Shown: positions 41,709 through 50,624 of the stretch, piece by piece
Numbering within the stretch: position 1 is the first letter of the stretch
Layout of the letters: each line of letters starts with the position of its first letter
From: Arthrobacter sp. ov118
GTDB taxonomy: Bacteria; Actinomycetota; Actinomycetes; Actinomycetales; Micrococcaceae
Direction of reading: 5' to 3'
Assembly (NCBI RefSeq): GCF_900116495.1
Contig: NZ_FPAY01000006.1
Coordinates: 1-64,000 of the forward strand
Length of the DNA stretch: 64,000 bases
Translations under genes and position numbers: made by a program
Notes under the pieces: model-generated
What the model was told of the DNA's origin: nothing
The model's database searches: none
What the model saw: the letters and a program-made list of their open reading frames with translations, nothing else

Positions 41709-43448
41709 GTGGGCATGCTCGTCACCCTTATGCGGCGCTATTCCAAGCCGTATCTGTCATACATCGCGGCTGTGGTCATCTTCCAGCTGGCGTCCACCAT
41801 CGCCGCTCTGTACCTCCCCAGCCTCAATGCCCAGATCATCGACGAGGGCGTTTCCCGCGGTGACACCGACTACATCTGGCGCACGGGCGGGATCATGCTC
41901 GGCGTCGCCCTGATCCAGGTGGTCACCGCGATCGCCGGGGTCTACTTCGGCTCGAAGGCCTCGATGGCGTTCGGCCGCGACCTGCGCCGCGGCGTCTTCC
42001 GCAAGGTCAGCAGCTTCTCGGCCCGGGATGTCAACCTCTTCGGCGCCCCCACCCTGATCACCCGTGGCACCAACGACGTGCAGCAGGTCCAGATGCTCAT
42101 GCTGATGACGCTGAACTTCATGGTGGCCACGCCCATCATGTGCATCGGCGGCATCTTCATGGCCCTGCGCGAGGACCTCAACCTGTCCTGGCTCGTTTGG
42201 GTCTCGGTGCCGCTGCTGGTGGTCGTGGTGGGGTACCTGGTGGTCCGCCTCATGCCGCTCTTCCGTTCCATGCAGGAGAAAATCGACCGCCTCAACGGCG
42301 TCCTCCGCGAGCAGATCATCGGCATCCGCGTGGTCCGGGCCTTCGTGCGCGAACCGCACGAGGCCGAGCGCTTCGGCGCAGCCAACAAGGACCTCACCGA
42401 CGTCTCGCTGAAGATCGGCTCCTTGTTCGTGCTGATGTTCCCCGCCATCGGCATGATCCTGCACATCTCCACCGCCGCCGTACTGTGGTTTGGCGGCCAG
42501 CGCGTCGACGCCGGCGAAATGCAGGTGGGCTCCCTGACGGCCTTCCTGCAGTATCTTCTGCAGATCCTCATGGCCGTCATGATGGGCACGTTCATGGCCA
42601 TGATGATTCCCCGCGCGTCCGTCTGCGCCGACCGCATCGGCGAAGTGCTCGACGTCGAACCTTCCCTCCACGAACCGCTCACCCCGGTGGCGCCGGCCGC
42701 GAAAGCCGGTCGCGTGGAATTCCGGAACGTGACTTTCGCCTACCCCGGCGCCGAAGCTCCCGTACTGAGCAACATCAGCTTCACTGCCGAGCCCGGCCAG
42801 ACCGTCGCGATCATCGGCTCCACCGGCGCCGGCAAGTCGAGCCTGCTGGCCCTGCTGCCGCGCCTCTACGACGCCGAAGCAGGCGAGGTCCTGCTCGACG
42901 GCGTCCCCGTCACAGCACTGGACCGGGCCGAGATCACCGAGCGGGTGGCCATGGTGCCGCAACGGCCCTACCTGTTCTCCGGAACCATCGAGCACAACCT
43001 GCGCTTCGGCAAGCCCGAGGCCACGGACGAGGACCTGTGGGAGGCCCTGACCGTCGCCCAGGCAGCCGACTTCGTGCGCGAGAAGAAGGGCGGCCTCGCT
43101 TCGCGGATCGCCCAGGGCGGTACTAACGTCTCCGGCGGCCAGCGGCAGCGGCTATGCATCGCCCGCGCCCTCGTCACCAAACCCAAGGTCTTCCTGTTCG
43201 ACGACTCGTTCTCCGCACTGGACGTCGCCACCGACGCCAGGCTCCGCCGGGCACTCAAGGCCAAAACGGCCGACGCCACGGTGATCATTGTCGGCCAGCG
43301 CGTGTCCACCATCGCCGACGCCGACCAGATCCTCGTGCTGGACAACGGCAGGATCGTGGACCGCGGAACCCATGAGGAACTGCTGGAAAGCTCCAGCACG
43401 TACCAGGAAATCGTCGAATCCCAGCTGAGCGCAGAGGCAGTGGCATGA
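41709..43448 (+). CDS. ABC exporter half-transporter, degenerate catalytic site
   Basis: A 579-residue type IV ABC exporter: six membrane helices (about 15-310) then an ATPase domain. Walker A is GSTGAGKSS, the signature is VSGGQRQRL and Walker B is VFLFDDSFSALD. The residue after the Walker B Asp is Asp, where active subunits have Glu. Start is GTG 41709 or ATG 41715; the ATG has the better distance from AAGGA. It overlaps the next gene by ATGA, and together they would make a heterodimer like TM287/288 or LmrCD with one degenerate and one active ATP site. Substrate unknown; multidrug export is typical. Confidence 0.88.
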   Translation: MGMLVTLMRRYSKPYLSYIAAVVIFQLASTIAALYLPSLNAQIIDEGVSRGDTDYIWRTGGIMLGVALIQVVTAIAGVYFGSKASMAFGRDLRRGVFRKVSSFSARDVNLFGAPTLITRGTNDVQQVQMLMLMTLNFMVATPIMCIGGIFMALREDLNLSWLVWVSVPLLVVVVGYLVVRLMPLFRSMQEKIDRLNGVLREQIIGIRVVRAFVREPHEAERFGAANKDLTDVSLKIGSLFVLMFPAIGMILHISTAAVLWFGGQRVDAGEMQVGSLTAFLQYLLQILMAVMMGTFMAMMIPRASVCADRIGEVLDVEPSLHEPLTPVAPAAKAGRVEFRNVTFAYPGAEAPVLSNISFTAEPGQTVAIIGSTGAGKSSLLALLPRLYDAEAGEVLLDGVPVTALDRAEITERVAMVPQRPYLFSGTIEHNLRFGKPEATDEDLWEALTVAQAADFVREKKGGLASRIAQGGTNVSGGQRQRLCIARALVTKPKVFLFDDSFSALDVATDARLRRALKAKTADATVIIVGQRVSTIADADQILVLDNGRIVDRGTHEELLESSSTYQEIVESQLSAEAVA

Positions 43449-45532
43449 GCACCAACGAGAAACTCTCCACCGCGCCTGATACGGCAAGTGACATAGAACC
43501 GGACACCGCAGCCGGTGGCCCTGCTGCAGCCCTCGTCACGGACGAGGACTTCGTCGAGGAGGAGTACACGCCCGGCGAAGCCGACGGCGGCATGTTCGGT
43601 GCGGTGCCGGCCAAGAAGGCACAGCACTTCTGGCCCTCGGCCAAACGGCTCATGGGGCTGCTGAAACCTGAACGCGCCGGCATCACCGCGGTCCTGGCGA
43701 TGGTGACCGTCGCGGTGGTCCTGAACGTCATCGCACCCCGCATCCTGGGTCAGGCGATGGACGTGATTTTCGCCGGAGTGGTCGGCAAGCAGCTTCCGGC
43801 CGGGGCCACCAAGGACCAGTTCATCGACGGACTGCGTTCCCAGGGCCAGGACAACTTCGCGGACATGCTGGCGAAGATGGATGTGGTCCCCGGCGCCGGC
43901 ATCGACTTCCAGAAACTCGCCTTCCTCATCAGCGTGGTGCTGGTGATGTACTTCGTCGCCAACATCTTCCTGTGGCTTCAGGGCTATGTCCTGAATGTTC
44001 TGGTCATGCGCGTGGTCAGCAACCTGCGCGATGACACCGAGAAGAAACTCAACAAGCTGCCGCTGAACTACTTCGATACCCGCCAGCGCGGCGACACCCT
44101 CTCCCGCGTCACCAACGACGTCGACAACATCCAGCAGGCGCTCCAGCAGGCCTTCGCCCAGCTTGTGAACTCGGCGCTGACAGTGCTCGGCATCGTGATC
44201 ATGATGTTCATCGTGTCCTGGCAGCTGGCCCTCATCGCGCTCATCGCGCTGCCGCTCTCCGGCGTGGCCGCCGGCATCATCGGTGCCCGCAGCCAAAAGC
44301 TCTTCGCCGCCCAGTGGAAGAACACCGGCGAGCTCAACGGCCAAATCGAGGAATCCTTCTCCGGCCACGACCTTGTGCGCGTCTTCGGCCGCGACGCCGA
44401 CATGCTGGCCCGCTTCGACGAGCGGAATGAGGAACTTTACAAGGCCAGCTTCGGCGCCCAGTTCGTCTCGGGCATGATCATGCCGGTCATGCAGTTCGTC
44501 TCTTACCTCAGCTACGTGGGAATCGCCGTCGTCGGTGGACTGCGCGTGACCTCGGGCGCGATGAGCCTGGGCGACGCCACGGCGTTCATCCAGTACTCGC
44601 GCGAGTTCACCCAGCCGCTGGGGCAGATGGCCGGCATGGCCAACATGCTGCAGTCAGGCGTCGCCTCCGCCGAGCGGGTCTTCGAATTCCTCGACGCCGA
44701 CGAACAGGACGCCGAGACCGCCACCGAGCACCTCCCCGCAAAGACCGACGGCCACGTCGAGTTCAAGCACGTCACCTTCAGCTACTCCCCGGACAAACCG
44801 CTGATCGAGGACCTGTCCTTCACCGCCGAGCCCGGGCACACCGTGGCGATCGTGGGACCGACCGGGGCGGGCAAGACCACCCTGGTCAACCTCGTGATGC
44901 GCTTCTACGAACTCAACGCCGGCAGCATCACCTTGGACGGTGTGGACATCACACGGCTGAGCCGGTCAGAGCTGCGTGCCAAGGTCGGCATGGTGCTGCA
45001 GGACGCGTGGCTGTTCGGCGGCACCATCTACGAGAACATCCGCTACGGCAAGCTGGACGCCACGGAAGACCAGATCATGGCGGCGGCCAAGGCCACCTTC
45101 GTGGACCGCTTCGTCCGCGCGCTACCGGACGGCTACAACACGATCATTGACGAAGAAGGCAACAACGTCAGCGCCGGCGAAAAGCAGCTGATCACCATCG
45201 CGCGGGCCTTCGTGGCGGACCCGTCGCTGCTGATCCTGGACGAGGCCACAAGCTCTGTGGATACCCGCACCGAGGCCTTGGTTCAGAAGGCCATGGCCGC
45301 GCTCCGCACCGAGCGCACCAGCTTCGTGATCGCGCACCGCCTCTCCACCATCCGGGACGCAGACACCATCCTTGTCATGGAGGCCGGCCGGATCGTCGAG
45401 CAGGGCCGGCACACCCAGCTGCTGGCGCTCCAAGGCGCCTACTACCGGCTGTACATGTCCCAGTTCGCCGGGGGGGACGCGGATGCGGCCGTGGCGGATG
45501 CCGCGGAGGACGCGACGGCGGTGCACAGCTGA
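43445..45532 (+). CDS. ABC exporter half-transporter, catalytic partner
   Basis: A 695-residue partner. An acidic, disordered N-terminus (about 1-60) precedes six helices with an extra loop between the first two (about 115-160), then the ATPase domain: Walker A GPTGAGKTT, signature VSAGEKQL in place of LSGGQ, and Walker B LLILDEATSSVD with the catalytic Glu. In the heterodimer its intact Walker B faces the canonical signature of the first subunit, while its altered signature completes the degenerate site. This complementarity confirms the pairing. It follows the first subunit through an ATGA overlap. Confidence 0.88.
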   Translation: MSTNEKLSTAPDTASDIEPDTAAGGPAAALVTDEDFVEEEYTPGEADGGMFGAVPAKKAQHFWPSAKRLMGLLKPERAGITAVLAMVTVAVVLNVIAPRILGQAMDVIFAGVVGKQLPAGATKDQFIDGLRSQGQDNFADMLAKMDVVPGAGIDFQKLAFLISVVLVMYFVANIFLWLQGYVLNVLVMRVVSNLRDDTEKKLNKLPLNYFDTRQRGDTLSRVTNDVDNIQQALQQAFAQLVNSALTVLGIVIMMFIVSWQLALIALIALPLSGVAAGIIGARSQKLFAAQWKNTGELNGQIEESFSGHDLVRVFGRDADMLARFDERNEELYKASFGAQFVSGMIMPVMQFVSYLSYVGIAVVGGLRVTSGAMSLGDATAFIQYSREFTQPLGQMAGMANMLQSGVASAERVFEFLDADEQDAETATEHLPAKTDGHVEFKHVTFSYSPDKPLIEDLSFTAEPGHTVAIVGPTGAGKTTLVNLVMRFYELNAGSITLDGVDITRLSRSELRAKVGMVLQDAWLFGGTIYENIRYGKLDATEDQIMAAAKATFVDRFVRALPDGYNTIIDEEGNNVSAGEKQLITIARAFVADPSLLILDEATSSVDTRTEALVQKAMAALRTERTSFVIAHRLSTIRDADTILVMEAGRIVEQGRHTQLLALQGAYYRLYMSQFAGGDADAAVADAAEDATAVHS

Positions 45533-45582
45533 GCGCCCGCGGCCTGTCAGGCGAGTCCCCGTCCGGGGGCCTGGTCGGGGAC

Positions 45583-46038
45583 GTGCTCGAGGTGGAAGTG
45601 CCGATGCGCTGGGGTGACATGGACGCGTACGGACACATCAACAACGTCCAGATCGTCCGCATCCTGGAGGAGGCCCGGATCGCGGCGTTCGGACCGCCCC
45701 GCGGCGCCGGGCTGCCCGGAACCGAGCCCCCGGTGTCGCTGTTCAACGCGGTTCCGGAGGGGACGCTGGCGCTCGTGGTGGAGCACAAGATCAGGTACGT
45801 CCGCACGCTCGAGTACCGGAACGTACCCGCCGTCGTCCAGCTCTGGATCGGGACCGTCAAGGGGGCCAGCTTCGACATCCACTACACGGTGCTGGACCCC
45901 GTCACGCGGGAGGACTGCGTCCGCGCCACGAGCCACCTGGCATTCGTGGATGAGGCGACCGGACGGGTGCTGCGGCTGACGCCCGAGCAGAAGGATCGGC
46001 TGGCCCCCTATACCCGCCGCCCCCACCCGGTCCCATAG
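45583..46038 (+). CDS. 4-hydroxybenzoyl-CoA-thioesterase-like acyl-CoA thioesterase
   Basis: A 151-residue hotdog-fold protein. The family pattern PMRWGDMDAYGHINNVQIVR (about 7-26) contains the catalytic Asp, and RILEEARIAAFG forms the central helix. The later VEHKIRYVRTLEYRN and FDIHYTVLD strands are normal. It would hydrolyse a short- or medium-chain or aromatic acyl-CoA in the cytoplasm. The GTG at 45583 is the best fit for the start, although the ribosome site is weak. It lies 50 bases after the ABC genes and may be co-transcribed. Confidence 0.83.
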   Translation: MLEVEVPMRWGDMDAYGHINNVQIVRILEEARIAAFGPPRGAGLPGTEPPVSLFNAVPEGTLALVVEHKIRYVRTLEYRNVPAVVQLWIGTVKGASFDIHYTVLDPVTREDCVRATSHLAFVDEATGRVLRLTPEQKDRLAPYTRRPHPVP

Positions 46039-46060
46039 CCTCTACCTCGGTTCCGGCGTC

Positions 46061-46095
46061 GCTCCTACAATAAACACTCCGGACGTTGTAGGAGC
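46061..46095 (+). promoter_or_regulatory. Inverted-repeat promoter of the small membrane-protein gene
   Basis: GCTCCTACAA (46061-46070) and TTGTAGGAGC (46086-46095) are perfect 10-bp arms 15 bp apart. TACAAT (46066-46071), a near-consensus -10, overlaps the left arm, so a protein bound here would block the promoter. Confidence 0.55.
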
Positions 46096-46118
46096 ACGCT
46101 AAAGGAGCAGTGGTCGCT

Positions 46119-46418
46119 GTGAACGTAGGGAAGAATGTGCACAAGAACATGGGCCCACACACGCGGAGGGACGTGCACGGAAGGCACCCCCGGAAGAAGT
46201 CGTGGAAAGAACTGTCGCCGATGGCGCGGTTCGGAACAGTCACTGCGGGGACGGTCCAGCTGGCGCTGCTCACCGCTGCCCAGCTTGATATCTCGCGCCG
46301 GCCGGCCCAGGAAATCCGCGGCAGCAAGGGGCTGTGGCGGCTCGCCACCCTGGTGAACTTCATCGGGCCGGCCAGCTACTTCACCTTCGGCGTGAAGCGT
46401 CGGGTTGCCACGAGATAG
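46119..46418 (+). CDS. Small membrane protein with PLDc_N-like region
   Basis: A 99-residue protein. A basic N-terminus rich in His, Lys and Arg precedes one or two hydrophobic segments: TVTAGTVQLALLTAAQLD and ATLVNFIGPASYFTFG. The segment DISRRPAQEIRGSKGLWRLA between them resembles the phospholipase-D N-terminal membrane domain common in short actinobacterial proteins. The GTG at 46119 lies 11 nt after AAAGGAG; a GTG at 46110 is only 2 nt away and is too close. Function unknown. It has its own promoter with an inverted repeat. Confidence 0.65.
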   Translation: MNVGKNVHKNMGPHTRRDVHGRHPRKKSWKELSPMARFGTVTAGTVQLALLTAAQLDISRRPAQEIRGSKGLWRLATLVNFIGPASYFTFGVKRRVATR

Positions 46419-46447
46419 TCCCCGCCGGCAGCCGGCTCGGTTTCTAC

Positions 46448-46511
46448 TGAACGGTAGTTACGGGGCGGCGTTAAATGCGTACGTTCAGTTTTAGCCTGTA
46501 AATTGAACGTA
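46448..46511 (+). promoter_or_regulatory. Half-sites at the mcrB start
   Basis: TGAACGGTA (46448), TACGTTCA (46480-46487) and TGAACGTA (46504-46511) are related half-sites, and the last two are perfect inverted arms. The mcrB ATG begins at the final base of the right arm. TAAATT (about 46499-46504) could be a -10, which would make the transcript nearly leaderless. No ribosome site is visible. Confidence 0.5.
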
Positions 46512-48739
46512 TGACCCCAGCCAAAAAGCCTGCCCTGCACCGTGCCCTCGGTATCTCCAAGGAGATTGAAGACGCTGCGTGGTTCGTGCTGGGCCCGGGG
46601 TTGCTCGGCAAGGCATCCGCCCTGGACGGCCGGACGAAGACATGGTCCGTCCAGGCTTCCGCGGAGCTGCTGGAACGTCTTGAGCGGGGCGTCGCCGACC
46701 CCAAAGCACCGATGATGACCAACCTGCGCCAGAACCTGGAAGGCGCCACGCGCGGGGCGAAACAACTGGCGGTGGAACTGCTCTTCCTGCAGTCCCTGCC
46801 GCTGGCCCACGAGGTCAAGTCGCTCAAGGTCAAGCGGGCACGTGTCGCCGAGGCTGCGTCCTGGCTGGAGCCGCCGCTGGAGCTCCCCGACGAGCTCTAC
46901 GCCGGCATGACGGATCACGGCGTAATCCGGGACCGCACCGCGGAATTCAACTGGACCATCTGGGACCACCTGAAATGGCTCTGCCGCTTTGTCCAGCACG
47001 TGGCACAGCGGCCGGCGCACGTCGTCCAGGCCGCGGTCAAGGATCCGCTGGCGTTCCACCGGCTGGTAGCCGGGACCCCGGATGACCAGCCCGCCATCCG
47101 CCGCAGCATAGAATTCCTGGTCTGGCCCAGCTACTTCGAACCGGTTGTGGCCGATGTCGAGCGGCAGGAGATCCGCGACGCCTTCGCTTCCCTGGTGGGC
47201 GGGGCCAAGGGGGACAGCGACGAGGACATTTCGGCCGACATCCACAGGATCCGCCTGCACCTGGATCAGCAGGCCGGGCAGCGGATCGACTGGTACTCCC
47301 GCCAGCTGGTGAGCCAGTGGCGCAAGGTCGGCGACCCCGGCCGCCGCGCCTGGCTCCTGCGCACCCACCACGACAACGCCGAACTGCTGGGGGAGTGGCG
47401 GGACGAGGAAGCGGTGACGCTCGACGTCGAACATCTCCGCCTGCTGGACCCCGGCGTCACCGCCGGGCTGGTGCAGAACGCGGTGGACGAGGACTACAAG
47501 CACCTCGGCTACGTGGAGCGTGAGGACACCAAGACCGCCGTCTTCGCCTTCCTGACAGTGATGAAGCCCGGCGACCTGGCGCTCTACCAGAGCTCGGGCA
47601 AGGTCCGGATCGGCGTGGTCCTGGGCGAACCGGAGCATGCCAAGGACAACCGCCAGCTCCGCCGCAAGGTCCGCTGGTTCGATGAGGAACACGACGTCAC
47701 CGGACTGCCCCGCCACATACAGCGCCAGCTGACCACCTCCGGCAACATCGTGGACATCACCCGCGTGATCCAGGCGCTCGAGGCGCTCCTGCCCGCCGAA
47801 GCGGAAGAGGCGGAAGAGGGCACCGAGCCAGACGCCGCCGTCGAGCCCGTGGAGGAGGGGTTCCGTCCGCTGACGCCGGAGTTCGCCGCGTCGCTGCACA
47901 TGGACCTGGAACCGCTGCAGGAAATCGCCGAGCTCCTCGAGGAGAACCGGCAGCTGGTGCTCTACGGCCCGCCGGGGACCGGCAAGACGTATCTGGCCAA
48001 GCACCTCGCCGCCGAACTCGCCGGTGACACCACGGACGAGCGGGTCAAGCTCGTCCAGTTCCATCCGTCCTACGCCTACGAGGACTTTTTCGAAGGCTTC
48101 CGACCGGACAAGACGGACGAGGGCCAGGTGTCCTTCAAGCTCGTCGCCGGTCCGCTGCGCCGGCTCGCTGAGGAGGCGGCGAAACCGGGCAACGAGAGCA
48201 AGCCGTACTTCCTGATCATCGATGAGATGAACCGGGCGAACCTCGCCAAGGTGTTTGGCGAGCTGTACTTCCTGCTCGAATACCGCGATGACCGGATCTA
48301 CCTCCAGTACAGCCCGAACGAGCCGTTCACGCTGCCGGACAACCTCTACATCATTGGCACCATGAACACCGCGGACCGCTCCATCGCGATGATGGACGCC
48401 GCCATCCGGCGGCGCTTCTCCTTCATCGAGCTCCATCCGAAGACGGAACCGGTGAAGGGATCGCTGCTGCGGTTCCTGCAGGCCCGTGACCTGGACACGA
48501 CGCCGGCGCTGCTGCTGGACGCCTTGAACGACGCGATCGACGAATGGGACCGGGACCTCATGATCGGACCCTCCTACTTCATGAAGAAATCCGCCCAGAC
48601 GCCCAAGGGGCTCCGCCGGATCTGGAAGTACGAACTCATGCCGCTGCTGGAGGAGCATTATCATGGCCAGCTCAACCGCGCCCAGCTCGAAGAACGGTTC
48701 GGACTGGAACAACTCCTCGGCCGTCTTGCGCACGCCTAG
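46511..48739 (+). CDS. mcrB: McrB-like AAA+ GTPase of a modification-dependent restriction system
   Basis: A 742-residue protein. The N-terminal half (about 1-440) is probably the DNA-recognition part and does not look like the Escherichia coli McrB domain. A Glu-rich linker leads to the McrB-type AAA+ motor: Walker A YGPPGTGKTYLAKHLAAEL (about 484-502), Walker B YFLIIDEMNRANLAKVFGEL (about 572-590), and the McrB signature IIGTMNTADRS (about 614-624). GTP use and cutting of modified DNA with McrC are family knowledge. mcrC starts inside the end of this gene. The ATG has no ribosome site, so leaderless translation is likely. Confidence 0.87.
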   Translation: MTPAKKPALHRALGISKEIEDAAWFVLGPGLLGKASALDGRTKTWSVQASAELLERLERGVADPKAPMMTNLRQNLEGATRGAKQLAVELLFLQSLPLAHEVKSLKVKRARVAEAASWLEPPLELPDELYAGMTDHGVIRDRTAEFNWTIWDHLKWLCRFVQHVAQRPAHVVQAAVKDPLAFHRLVAGTPDDQPAIRRSIEFLVWPSYFEPVVADVERQEIRDAFASLVGGAKGDSDEDISADIHRIRLHLDQQAGQRIDWYSRQLVSQWRKVGDPGRRAWLLRTHHDNAELLGEWRDEEAVTLDVEHLRLLDPGVTAGLVQNAVDEDYKHLGYVEREDTKTAVFAFLTVMKPGDLALYQSSGKVRIGVVLGEPEHAKDNRQLRRKVRWFDEEHDVTGLPRHIQRQLTTSGNIVDITRVIQALEALLPAEAEEAEEGTEPDAAVEPVEEGFRPLTPEFAASLHMDLEPLQEIAELLEENRQLVLYGPPGTGKTYLAKHLAAELAGDTTDERVKLVQFHPSYAYEDFFEGFRPDKTDEGQVSFKLVAGPLRRLAEEAAKPGNESKPYFLIIDEMNRANLAKVFGELYFLLEYRDDRIYLQYSPNEPFTLPDNLYIIGTMNTADRSIAMMDAAIRRRFSFIELHPKTEPVKGSLLRFLQARDLDTTPALLLDALNDAIDEWDRDLMIGPSYFMKKSAQTPKGLRRIWKYELMPLLEEHYHGQLNRAQLEERFGLEQLLGRLAHA

Positions 48740-50114
48740 GCTGCTGCCGGCCGGGAACACCGCAGCCCTGGACGGGGGTTCGACCGGCCGCGCAGGGTCT
48801 GAACGGGGTGCAGCGGACGGGGCCGGAGCCGGGCGGGGTCCGTCGGGCGCGGGTGGAGCGGCGGTTGGCCGCGGGGGATCCGCGGCGGCAGCCTGCCGGT
48901 ACATCGTGCTTGACGAGCTCTCTGCCGGCCTTGTGGAGCGGCTTGATTCGGCCACTGCCGCCTACGTCAACGCCAGCGGCCTGGCGAAGGCCTCGCCGAT
49001 GGGCATGGGCCTGTACCGGATCGAACCGGTGGGTACCGTGGGATCCGTGCGTACCCCCACGGTGCAGCTGGAGGTGCGGCCGAAGGGCAGGCTCGGGCTG
49101 AGCCGGCTCCTGTTCCTGCTCAGCTATGCGGGAGACCCAGGGTTCCGCGACGATGCCGTGGCCGCGGTGGAGCACACCGATCTTTGGAGCGCCCTGGCCG
49201 AATCCCTGGCGCAGCTGGCGGATAGAGCCCTGAGCCGCGGGGTGCTGCAGGGGTACCTGATGGTGGAGGAATCACTTCGGACTGTTAAAGGCCGCATCCG
49301 CATCTCGGACCAGATCTCCCGCCGGCCCGGAATGCTGGTCCCGCTGGAAGTCTCCTACGACGAATTCACCGAGGACATCGCGGAGAACCGGATTTTGCGC
49401 GCCGCCCTGGAACGGATGGCCCAGGTGCCGCGCGTGCGGCCGGAGGTCCTGAGCCGGCTCCGGCAGCTGAAGGGAAAGCTCGACGCCGTGACGCGCCTGA
49501 AGTCCGGCGCGCCGCTGCCGCAGTGGCGGCCCAGCCGGATGAATGCCCGTTACCACTCGGCTCTCCGGCTCGCCGAACTGATCCTGCGCAACGCCTCGGC
49601 GGAGGCCGGCGACGGCAGGCAGCAGTCGGCGTCGTTCGTCGTGGACATGGCCAAGGTGTTCGAGGACTTCGTCGGGACGGCCCTGCGCGAGGCGATGTCC
49701 GCCTACCCCGGCGAGATGCGGCTGCGCTACAACGCGCTGCTCAACGAGGCCGTCCGCGACTCGGACCGGATCGTGGTTCAGCCCGGCGCCGTCCATTTGC
49801 TCGGCGGCCGGCCCGTGATGGTGTACGACGCCAAGTACAAGGCCGCGGCCGACGCCGGCGCGTCGCTCTCGGGCGACCACTACCGGATGCTGGCCTACTG
49901 CACGTCCTTGCGCGTCCCGACGGCGTGGATCATCTACCCGGGCGCAGGCGAAATCAAGCTGCGCCGGATCCTCAATACCGACATCGACATTGTCGAGTTT
50001 CCGCTGGATCTGTCGTTGCCGCCGTCGGAAATTCTGGCCTCTGTGGCGGATCTTGCCCAGCAGTCCTGGGGCGAAGTGCTCCGGCAGGCCAGTATCGATA
50101 GGTCAGCCGGTTAG
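48663..50114 (+). CDS. mcrC: McrC-like nuclease subunit
   Basis: A 483-residue partner of McrB whose ATG overlaps mcrB by 77 bases in another frame. The N-terminus (about 25-80) is a Gly/Ala-rich, low-complexity linker. The conserved core begins YIVLDELSAGLVERL, continues through EVSYDEFTEDIAENRILRAA (typical McrC) and ends in the nuclease domain with SFVVDMAKVFEDFVGTALRE and the PD-(D/E)xK residues in VMVYDAKYKAAAD (about 385-397). An internal start near 48904 would remove the linker and cannot be excluded. A Vsr nuclease gene lies just downstream. Confidence 0.86.
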   Translation: MASSTAPSSKNGSDWNNSSAVLRTPRLLPAGNTAALDGGSTGRAGSERGAADGAGAGRGPSGAGGAAVGRGGSAAAACRYIVLDELSAGLVERLDSATAAYVNASGLAKASPMGMGLYRIEPVGTVGSVRTPTVQLEVRPKGRLGLSRLLFLLSYAGDPGFRDDAVAAVEHTDLWSALAESLAQLADRALSRGVLQGYLMVEESLRTVKGRIRISDQISRRPGMLVPLEVSYDEFTEDIAENRILRAALERMAQVPRVRPEVLSRLRQLKGKLDAVTRLKSGAPLPQWRPSRMNARYHSALRLAELILRNASAEAGDGRQQSASFVVDMAKVFEDFVGTALREAMSAYPGEMRLRYNALLNEAVRDSDRIVVQPGAVHLLGGRPVMVYDAKYKAAADAGASLSGDHYRMLAYCTSLRVPTAWIIYPGAGEIKLRRILNTDIDIVEFPLDLSLPPSEILASVADLAQQSWGEVLRQASIDRSAG

Positions 50115-50127
50115 ATTGCTGAGCCGG

Positions 50128-50448
50128 CTAGGCGGATTCGTCCTGCCGGACGCCAACGGTCATCAAGTGCTCCAGGAGAGCCTTTTCCGGCTGGCCCGGG
50201 TTGTTGGCGACGTGCCACCGAAGTTTTTCCCGCACGTCGGCTTCTTCCGGGTCGGTGCCGGCGAGAACCTCGTCAATGATGGACGTCGACTGCCGGCGCA
50301 GCGGCTCCAGATCCGGGTCCCGATCCGCGCCGCGGAACTGCCGGGGCCGGACGGCACGGTGTGCGGTGTGGCTGAGACGACGGAACGGCAGAACTGTGGG
50401 ACTGGAGTCTGCGGGGGCGGCAGCCGTCTCGGGCTCGTCGTTGGACAT
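50128..50448 (-). CDS. Hypothetical protein
   Basis: About 106 residues starting MSNDEPETAAAPADSSPTVL, which I do not recognise. The first 30 residues are acidic and disordered; the rest is probably helical (STSIIDEVLAGTDPEEADVR, REKLRWHVANNPGQPEKALL). Many positively and negatively charged residues alternate, and no membrane helix is present. It lies between mcrC and vsr on the opposite strand to mcrC. A link to the restriction genes is only positional. Confidence 0.6.
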   Translation of the reverse strand: MSNDEPETAAAPADSSPTVLPFRRLSHTAHRAVRPRQFRGADRDPDLEPLRRQSTSIIDEVLAGTDPEEADVREKLRWHVANNPGQPEKALLEHLMTVGVRQDESA

Positions 50449-50624
50449 CAGCAGGTGCGGCATCGCGCGTTTCTCCCCTTAGTGCAGTACGCATGGTACC
50501 GCTCGAATTGTGTGTGGGTCCCCCGGAGTCGAATACTAGCTGAGGCCGGCCAGCTGGATTGAAAGCAGGGCTTGGCGACACGCAGGTTTTTTGCTGCATG
50601 TCGGACGTCCTCGGGGCTGTCCGT

